A DNA stretch of 20,681 nucleotides from a virus. Position numbers and translations under genes: made by a program. Location: the IMG/VR virus record IMGVR_UViG_3300027754_000521, positions 1-20,681 of that record. One strand, written 5' to 3'. Below are positions 16,221-20,681 of the stretch, piece after piece (the first letter of the stretch is position 1; the number at the start of each line of letters is the position of its first letter). Under the pieces are notes generated by a model. That model was not told the origin of the DNA and made no database searches. It was given only the letters and a program-made list of their open reading frames with translations.

Positions 16221-17522
16221 TTATAGAATTCCTGCGAGTAGTTGTAGACGCTTTGCGACTGTGTTTTCTTCTAAAATTTCCTTCTTTGGTGCGGTACTTG
16301 CGGTTCGCTTACTTGCTAACCCTTCGGTAACGACCTTTGATGATGTTGCACGGCTCTTGAATGACTTAGCTGCTACCGTTAAGGTTTCAACTAATGTGGT
16401 ATATACCATCTTGACTTCACGAACATTGACAGCACGATCAAATGATTCTAGGATACGTACCTTTTGTTCGTTGGTCAAACCTTCCTGACGGAAGATACGA
16501 TTTGTATATAGGAGCTTTGCATTTAGAAGGTTGACTTCTTGTAGCTTGCCTCGTAGGACGTTTACAACCTCACGATATTCTGCAAGTTCATTTTTGAGAG
16601 CTTCCATCTTAGCAGCAATTGTTGATGCGTCTGGATGTTGCATTGCGGCGTCCTGATCAGGATGTTGCATTGCGCCATCTTTCCCATCTGCTTCTAATTC
16701 ACGAAGGATTGCTTCCAAATCAAGTTCTTCTTCACCTTCACCTTCTCCTTCTCCATGACCCTTATCCATGCCCATATGCATTGCGTCCATCTTAAGTGCT
16801 GAATCGCCATACTTATGACCATTTGCTGCTGATGGAGCGTCGATAGCTTCATCTTCTTCACCATGTGCCTTCATATCACCACCCTTAACATCGGCATTGG
16901 CAAAACCTGACTTTGCCATGGTTGCAGACTTGTCCATACCTGCGGCTGCTGGTGTATGCGCCTTGTCGGTTGGGTCAACGATAGTTTTATCGTCTTCTTC
17001 ACCTAGACCTTCTTCACCTTCTTCTTCATCATGTCCTGAAAGTGACTTAATATCTTCTTCTAATTCCTTGATTACTTCGTCAAGGTCAAAATCCTTTTCT
17101 GACCAATCATTGTACCAATCTGTTGATGAATCCTTCTGGCCTTCACCACCTTGGTCGATATCTGACGAATCAAATGCGTCTACTGATGGTTCCTTATTAT
17201 CAGCGCCACCAATTGTTGATGTATCTGCTGGACTCGTACCACCGACTGCTGTTGCATCTTGGAATGGAGTTTCCTTTGCAGTACCTTCATCTTTCATTGC
17301 CCCATCTACTGGTGCTGGTGCTTTCTTTTCAGCACTGTCATCAGTCATCTTGGTATCTTCTTCTTCGTATGCTTCTGCACGAAGGCGACGAGCAAGCATT
17401 GACTTGATCTGAGGTGTGAATGTTTCTTCTAATGCAATCTTTGCATTTGCGATAGCGGTCTGACGGACAGCTTCTGCATCTGCAATGGCTTGCTTAAGAA
17501 GTTCGTTCGTAATTTGTGCCAT
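16221..17522 (-). CDS. 22: Prohead core scaffold protein (T4 gp22-like)
   Basis: 433 residues. Forms the temporary inner core of the prohead and is later degraded by the gp21-type protease. N-terminal helix with Ala/Gln (ELLKQAIADAEAVRQTAIAN), then a long acidic disordered middle (about 50-297; runs of Glu/Asp/Gly including EEEGEEGLGEEDD and GEGEGEGEEELDLE, and a duplicated AMQHPD). The C-terminal helical region holds the family signature: LAEYREVVNVLRGKLQEVNL then LNAKLLYTNRIF (about 314-344), ESFDRAVNVREVKMVYTTL. Possible protease sites of the L/I-x-E type occur (IKE, LRE, ILE). It directly precedes the capsid gene (19-base gap), as in T4. Its 136-base leader is the longest gap in the window and contains two hairpins. 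The expected acidity makes similarity searches of the middle unreliable; the C-terminus carries the identification. Confidence 0.92.
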   Translation of the reverse strand: MAQITNELLKQAIADAEAVRQTAIANAKIALEETFTPQIKSMLARRLRAEAYEEEDTKMTDDSAEKKAPAPVDGAMKDEGTAKETPFQDATAVGGTSPADTSTIGGADNKEPSVDAFDSSDIDQGGEGQKDSSTDWYNDWSEKDFDLDEVIKELEEDIKSLSGHDEEEGEEGLGEEDDKTIVDPTDKAHTPAAAGMDKSATMAKSGFANADVKGGDMKAHGEEDEAIDAPSAANGHKYGDSALKMDAMHMGMDKGHGEGEGEGEEELDLEAILRELEADGKDGAMQHPDQDAAMQHPDASTIAAKMEALKNELAEYREVVNVLRGKLQEVNLLNAKLLYTNRIFRQEGLTNEQKVRILESFDRAVNVREVKMVYTTLVETLTVAAKSFKSRATSSKVVTEGLASKRTASTAPKKEILEENTVAKRLQLLAGIL

Positions 17523-17593
17523 ATATGTTGCCTCTCAAAATGTGTTCAATAGTTATTCAAACTATTATATGGTTATTATTTACAAATAAATGC

Positions 17594-17611
17594 ACACCCC
17601 ATAGGAGGTGT
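17594..17611 (-). terminator. Hairpin in the leader of the scaffold gene (possible terminator/attenuator)
   Basis: On the transcribed strand ACACCTC-CTAT-GGGGTGT forms a 7-bp stem (one T-G pair) with a tetraloop, followed by GCATTTATTT, a moderately U-rich tail. A second hairpin, ATAGTGTT...AACACTAT (17626-17633 with 17647-17654), sits just upstream beside the bS21 stop. Together they could separate the accessory cassette from the scaffold-capsid transcript. Confidence 0.45.
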
Positions 17612-17658
17612 AATCTACATAATATATAGTGTTATATTATCCAAAAAACACTATTTTT

Positions 17659-17877
17659 TTACCACTCGGCTGGTTTTTTCTTTTCTTGCTTTTTTTCATC
17701 TCGGATGCGTCGGCGTAGTGCTTCCTGCCGCTTGAGAATTTTTTTCTTTGACCGCTTTACATAAAACTCACGCCGCTTAACTTCATTGAGAATTTCCGAT
17801 TTCTTCACCAATTTTGAAAACAACCGAAGTGCTCGTTCTAAATCACCAATACTATCACCTTTAACTTCTACGTACAT
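17659..17877 (-). CDS. rpsU: Ribosomal protein bS21 homologue, phage-encoded
   Basis: 72 residues from ATG 17877 (E. coli bS21 has 71). bS21 is a late-joining small-subunit protein near the mRNA exit/anti-Shine-Dalgarno region and aids initiation. The hallmark is visible: ALRLFSKLVKKSEILNEVKR then REFYVKRSKKK (16-46), parallel to the bacterial [27 protein letters not shown], followed by a Lys/Arg-rich helix (ILKRQEALRRRIRDEKK). A longer frame beginning with TTG at 17883 exists, but AGGAGG abuts that codon and sits 6 bases from the ATG, so the ATG is the start. The Shine-Dalgarno overlaps the stop of the HAD gene, giving coupling. The gene lies between the prohead protease and scaffold genes, so it should be expressed with the head module. 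Known in other phages; probable role is to bias host ribosomes towards phage mRNA. Confidence 0.9.
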   Translation of the reverse strand: MYVEVKGDSIGDLERALRLFSKLVKKSEILNEVKRREFYVKRSKKKILKRQEALRRRIRDEKKQEKKKPAEW

Positions 17878-17887
17878 ACACAACCTC

Positions 17888-18577
17888 CTATCTCATGTTT
17901 TTTTGAATATATGATACTGCGGTTTTTCTAACACTACTATCGGGGGCATACCCCAATGCTGATTTTACATAGATATCATTCCCTGTGAGTGGGTTTTTAA
18001 TCCGATGTTTTAATAAGTCTTTTAACCGAGCCTGATTGGTGGGACTTTCCCCTGTTTTCTTTTCTTCGGCTTCCTTGGCTTGGTGCACGACCAATTTCAC
18101 ATCGGGATATTTTGCCTTAAGGGTATCTACGGCCTTGACATTCTTGGGTGCATCATCCACGAACACTACGCGAGTATACCCATCCTTGATGTGCTTTTCA
18201 ATATAGTTTGCTTTTGCAATAGGGTCGGAATTCCCCAAGGCGGCAATGGTCACGCCTGATGTAATACCCTGCGACTTAAGAAATTGTGCGATGGGTTTGG
18301 TGTGCCCACGTGCGGTTAATACAGCAACTTTATCGGCTTTCTTATTCTGTATAACATTCTTAAGTAAATTAACGAACCGCTTAATAGGACGGGGATTCTT
18401 TAATTGTTCAAATTCAGTAAAATCAAAAGTATCACCCGGTTGCTTTTCGTAGGATGCATATTCAGCGGGAGAAATACTACGCTTGTTGCCATCTGTATCT
18501 ATTACAGTAACTCGGGCATCCGTATGGACCAGAGTATCATCAAAATCAGTTATATACGCTGTTTTTTCCCGTGCCAT
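17888..18577 (-). CDS. HAD-superfamily phosphohydrolase
   Basis: 229 residues. HAD motifs in order: motif I DFDDTLVHTD with nucleophile D11 and acid D13; motif II VLTARGH with T88; a motif III lysine probably K122 (DPIAKANYI); motif IV VVFVDDAPKN with D141/D142. The cap is small: the stretch between motifs I and II (about 20-80) contains a short insertion with FDFTEFEQLKNPRPIKRF. Family members dephosphorylate nucleotides, sugars or nucleic-acid ends; the substrate cannot be read here. After the catalytic domain (about residue 165) a Lys/Glu linker leads to a C-terminal tail, IKNPLTGNDIYVKSALGY then SSVRKTAVSYIQK, not part of the HAD fold. It starts 3 bases after the previous stop and is followed after 4 bases (10 to the ATG) by bS21. 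Catalytic residues are intact, so an active enzyme is expected. Confidence 0.88.
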   Translation of the reverse strand: MAREKTAYITDFDDTLVHTDARVTVIDTDGNKRSISPAEYASYEKQPGDTFDFTEFEQLKNPRPIKRFVNLLKNVIQNKKADKVAVLTARGHTKPIAQFLKSQGITSGVTIAALGNSDPIAKANYIEKHIKDGYTRVVFVDDAPKNVKAVDTLKAKYPDVKLVVHQAKEAEEKKTGESPTNQARLKDLLKHRIKNPLTGNDIYVKSALGYAPDSSVRKTAVSYIQKNMR

Positions 18578-18580
18578 GTA

Positions 18581-19018
18581 TTAGCGAGTAACAAGCTTGT
18601 ATGCTGTCGCCACCATTTTGTCTACGGGCATCTGTAGAAACTTGTGCTTATTTTCGCCCGTTAATGAACAAATTACTTTATATAATAACGCTGCCGTGTA
18701 TAGGTCTACTGCGGTTCCATCAATCATGGCAGGTTTGCGGTCTTTTACAATCGCCATGAGTGCAGTTTGCTTTAAATTATACCCATCAGTTTCCTTAGTA
18801 ATTTCAGCACCAGCATTAATATCCTGTTGTAATAATTCAGCAATCTTGTTTGGAAGATTTGACACTGCAGTCGTAGCATATTTCTTCACATCTGCATGTG
18901 ACATAGTTTGTGCTAAACGCCGTGCAGACTTACTAAACTTCTTTGGGTTTGCACGACCTGTTTGAATAGCATGAACTATGCCAAATAATTTTTGTTGTGT
19001 TTTGCTGACTGCTGGCAT
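18581..19018 (-). CDS. DUF3008-like phage protein
   Basis: 145 residues. The first 50 (MPAVSKTQQKLFGIVHAIQT, then SKSARRLAQTMSHADVKKYA) match the pattern of the small DUF3008 family that phages often carry in or beside head genes: MPA-x-SK-x-QQ-x-x-x-G followed by a helix ending in a MS-x-x-D/E-x-x-x-(Y/F)A motif. The function of the family is unknown. The rest (about 55-145) is helical with KQTALMAIVKDRKPAMIDGT and LYTAALLYKVICSLTGENKH, possibly a second small domain. No signal peptide or clear membrane segment. GGAG lies 7 bases from the ATG, inside the end of the preceding metallopeptidase gene. Its place in the accessory cassette suggests co-expression with virion genes; whether it is packaged is unknown. 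Confidence 0.6.
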   Translation of the reverse strand: MPAVSKTQQKLFGIVHAIQTGRANPKKFSKSARRLAQTMSHADVKKYATTAVSNLPNKIAELLQQDINAGAEITKETDGYNLKQTALMAIVKDRKPAMIDGTAVDLYTAALLYKVICSLTGENKHKFLQMPVDKMVATAYKLVTR

Positions 19019-19019
19019 C

Positions 19020-19382
19020 CTAAATCTCCGAGTATATCTCTGGATGTAAATATCTAAATTTACGCATTAAAACTCCTGCTAGTGCGTTTGCTTCATTTTC
19101 CATAAACGACCCGTCACTACCATCGGCGGGTATATTCATTTCGCGTTGCTTATGATGCACCAATTCATGGCATAATGTACGACAAACATCAACAATATGC
19201 CGACCACTATTGTACACCCGTATTTCATCAGTATCTGTTGAATACACACCAAAACTTAATTGTGTTTTTATAAAATTTGGGTCATTAACAATAATGACTT
19301 TTTGTGGCAACGCATTTAATTCAAGTTGCGATGCCACAAATTTTACAATTTCATTTAAGTATTGCTTGTGGCTTGCGTTCAT
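19020..19382 (-). CDS. Small zinc-metallopeptidase (HExxH)
   Basis: 120 residues. CHELVHHKQRE places the zinc/catalytic motif H72-E73-x-x-H76 in a helix. The downstream FMENEANALAGVLMRKF provides a glutamate (E97, possibly E95) as third ligand about 20 residues later, as in gluzincin/ImmA-like minimal peptidases. Before it, FGVYSTDTDEIRVYNSGRH is the usual edge strand. No signal peptide, so it acts in the cytoplasm or the virion. All catalytic residues are present and the length equals a bare catalytic domain. Substrate unknown: candidates are host regulators, a phage structural precursor, or cell-wall-linked targets. It lies 3 bases after the dockerin-like gene and 1 base before the DUF3008-like gene, so the three are probably co-translated. 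Confidence 0.82.
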   Translation of the reverse strand: MNASHKQYLNEIVKFVASQLELNALPQKVIIVNDPNFIKTQLSFGVYSTDTDEIRVYNSGRHIVDVCRTLCHELVHHKQREMNIPADGSDGSFMENEANALAGVLMRKFRYLHPEIYSEI

Positions 19383-19385
19383 GTA

Positions 19386-19661
19386 CTATGATTTTTTCTT
19401 TTTCTTTGTTATTACGGCTTGAACTTTCTTGGTAATCTTCTTGCCAACAACGACAGCATCCTGAATGTCTACCTTACCGTCTTTGTTAACATCGGCAACT
19501 TTTGTAAGTACTGCTACTGCATCCTTACCATCAATCGTACCATCCTTGTTAACATCAGCAACTTTTTTAATTGCAATGCTAACTAATGATTTGTTGCCAT
19601 CCTTATTAACCCACCAAATAATTGCACCTACTACCGCAAGAACTACTAATGTAATTAGCAT
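19386..19661 (-). CDS. Membrane-anchored protein with two dockerin-type/EF-hand calcium loops
   Basis: 91 residues. Residues 2-18 (LITLVVLAVVGAIIWWV) form one hydrophobic membrane segment. Then two 21-residue repeats follow, each with the dockerin type I / EF-hand loop D-x-N-x-D-G-x-(I/V)-D-x-x-D: D36-V-N38-K-D40-G-T-I-D44-G-K-D47 and D57-V-N59-K-D61-G-K-V-D65-I-Q-D68. A degenerate third loop (VNKDGNKS, 18-25) abuts the membrane. The tail is Lys-rich (KKITKKVQAVITKKKKKS). By the positive-inside rule the C-terminus should face the cytoplasm. Dockerin pairs normally bind cohesins in cellulosomes; here a calcium-binding or scaffold role at the host membrane is inference. AAGGAG, 5 bases from ATG, is a good ribosome site. 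Lies between the prohead protease and a metallopeptidase gene. Confidence 0.82.
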   Translation of the reverse strand: MLITLVVLAVVGAIIWWVNKDGNKSLVSIAIKKVADVNKDGTIDGKDAVAVLTKVADVNKDGKVDIQDAVVVGKKITKKVQAVITKKKKKS

Positions 19662-19683
19662 AGAAACTCCTTAAATATAGGGA

Positions 19684-20271
19684 TTATTTCAACTCGCCTA
19701 GAAAATCATAAATGAGCGTGTCAATACGAGAATACGGGGTAACAATTGCGTTCGCCGTATTCTCGTTGATGAATGCACCTTGTGTTGATGGGTTTGATAC
19801 AATATCAAAACAAATAAGACTGAAGTCTTCTTGCACTTCTACTGTGTTCTCACTCATTTGCTTAACTGACCCTACCCCACGAGATGATACACCCAAACGA
19901 ATATTGTTCTTGATTAATTCACGAACAATATTTCCCGATGGCGTAGAAAGAATTTCAATATTTCCACGAACATCAGCACCTTCAAACCATAAATCCGTAA
20001 CATTGCAGCATACATTCTTAAGATTAACTATAGGACTTTCTGGATGATCTAGTTCACCTAATGCACGGCGTTGTACTACGAAATTGTTCTTGTATGTTGT
20101 TGCTTCACGAGCTAAAATATCTTTTGGATACACACGACCATTTTGATTTTGGTGATCTGCGCGTTGTAAAACAACATTACGAAGCGTTAATGGCTTTGTA
20201 ATATCAGCCGCTTCAGTAATTAATGAAGTGTCATAGGTAATGATATTATATTCTACGAGTAACGATTGCAT
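19684..20271 (-). CDS. 21: Prohead core protease (T4 gp21-like)
   Basis: 195 residues (T4 gp21 212). Serine protease of the herpesvirus-assemblin type that digests the scaffold and trims the capsid protein during head maturation. Family motifs in order: QNQNGRVYPKDIL (41-53), as in the N-x-N-x-R-x-YP gp21 element; ALGELDHP with catalytic H76; LWFEGADVRGNIEI (94-107); and LGVSSRGVGS (126-135) containing the catalytic serine (S129 or S130). FDIVSNPS, near the end of the core, is also typical. It stands five genes upstream of its substrate genes for scaffold and capsid; in T4 the three are adjacent. The ribosome site is weak (CTGGAAC). All expected catalytic residues are present. Confidence 0.94.
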   Translation of the reverse strand: MQSLLVEYNIITYDTSLITEAADITKPLTLRNVVLQRADHQNQNGRVYPKDILAREATTYKNNFVVQRRALGELDHPESPIVNLKNVCCNVTDLWFEGADVRGNIEILSTPSGNIVRELIKNNIRLGVSSRGVGSVKQMSENTVEVQEDFSLICFDIVSNPSTQGAFINENTANAIVTPYSRIDTLIYDFLGELK

Positions 20272-20299
20272 AAATTATGTTCCAGTAAAGTAAAAACTA

Positions 20300-20681
20300 C
20301 TATAGGTCATCGTTCCAGTCAAAGCTGTCAAAGTGTACGGTATCCGATGCTGGGTCGTATTGAAATAATCCTGTGGATTTGTTATTATTATTTATTTTTG
20401 TATACGCACTTATTTGTTTATTATTAAATCCTGTAAGCTTTCTGAAATCATTACCCGTCATTGTTGGATTATCACTATCTATTGTACTTTTTATAGCATC
20501 ATGAACGCGGTCATCTTGAAACACTTTGTCATCCATTTTATTAATCAATCGTGTTGCTGTATTTCCGTACCGCATGCTATCTTCTGGAGCGTTTCTTCTG
20601 CGGTTAGTGTCAGGTGTTACTTTTGGTTGGATGCGTTGTAATTTACCAGGTTCGGTCATTTTTGCTTGTGGTACATTTCCC
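20300..20681 (-). CDS. 3' part of an unidentified gene (open to right edge)
   Basis: From the stop at 20302-20300 the frame is open to the window edge (about 126 codons). The first ATG (20659) has no ribosome site and the frame continues upstream of it (GNVPQAK before the Met), so this is more likely the C-terminal part of a longer protein than a 119-residue one. Visible features: a basic Pro/Arg/Asn-rich stretch (KLQRIQPKVTPDTNRRRNAP), two short helices (ATRLINKMDDKVFQDDRVHD, then NDFRKLTGFNNKQISAYTKI) and an acidic end (HFDSFDWNDDL). I do not recognise it. In T4 the portal gene 20 and small core genes precede gene 21, so a portal C-terminus or core protein is possible by position only. Confidence 0.55.
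   Translation of the reverse strand, partial: GNVPQAKMTEPGKLQRIQPKVTPDTNRRRNAPEDSMRYGNTATRLINKMDDKVFQDDRVHDAIKSTIDSDNPTMTGNDFRKLTGFNNKQISAYTKINNNNKSTGLFQYDPASDTVHFDSFDWNDDL

Noticed and set aside
16897-17412. 171-codon plus-strand open frame opposite the scaffold gene
   Set aside because: Mirror image of the acidic Glu/Asp codons (giving Ser/Phe/Leu), without ribosome site or recognisable domain.
17549-17579. Host-type sigma-70 promoter with TATAAT on the gene strand before the scaffold gene
   Set aside because: A TATAAT-like hexamer is present but no convincing -35 at 16-18 bases; AT-rich gaps produce such hexamers by chance.
17659-17883. bS21 starting at TTG 17883 (two residues longer)
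   Set aside because: The AGGAGG site directly touches that codon, leaving no spacer; the ATG at 17877 has a 6-base spacer and fits bS21 length.
20300-20659. Complete 119-residue gene starting at ATG 20659
   Set aside because: No ribosome site before this ATG and the frame is open upstream to the window edge, so it was reported as a partial gene.

Overview
The window is part of the genome of a tailed, contractile-tail bacteriophage related to T4 (T4-like myovirus, class Caudoviricetes). The evidence is a continuous run of recognisable T4-type virion genes: gp21-type prohead protease, gp22-type scaffold, gp23-type major capsid protein, gp13/gp14/gp15-type neck and tail-completion proteins, gp18-type sheath, gp19-type tube, then a series of fibre/adhesin proteins. 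Every gene is on the minus strand, so transcription runs from position 20681 towards position 1. The DNA is AT-rich and densely packed: gaps are 0-140 bases and no stretch of 300 bases lacks a gene. No tRNA, integrase, transposon or CRISPR array was seen. The host cannot be fixed from sequence alone. A phage-encoded ribosomal protein bS21 and Ser/Gly/Thr-rich fibres with repeated SSSxQ motifs would fit an aquatic phage, but that is inference.

Layout in the direction of transcription. (1) 20681-20300: the 3' end of a gene open to the window edge. (2) 20271-19684: prohead protease. (3) 19661-17659: a tightly packed cassette of five small non-structural genes: a membrane-anchored protein with two dockerin/EF-hand calcium loops, a short HExxH zinc metallopeptidase, a DUF3008-like protein, a HAD-family phosphohydrolase, and ribosomal protein bS21. 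(4) 17522-14624: scaffold and major capsid protein, closed by a very strong intrinsic terminator. (5) 14509-8779: neck proteins, tail completion protein, a small coiled-coil protein, sheath and tube, closed by a second terminator-like hairpin. (6) 8685-1: a small beta-sandwich protein, then five large fibre/adhesin genes, two with collagen-like Gly-X-Y tracts; the last runs off the left edge.

How the genes work together: the scaffold builds the prohead core, the capsid protein assembles on it, and the protease cleaves both (a cleavage site matching the T4 rule lies at residues 57-60 of the capsid protein). gp13/14-type proteins close the filled head, the gp15-type protein caps the separately built sheath/tube, and the fibres give host binding. 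The five-gene cassette between protease and scaffold has no obvious assembly role. It could act on host translation (bS21), proteolysis and phosphate metabolism late in infection.

Most notable: the bS21/dockerin/metallopeptidase/HAD cassette inside the head module; a CTATTTATA element 23-33 bases upstream of three start codons that is the exact reverse complement of the T4 late-promoter core; a head-to-tail gene order permuted relative to T4; and a mosaic fibre family sharing N-terminal, SSSxQ, TTGIATLATTGSNTF and C-terminal tip modules.
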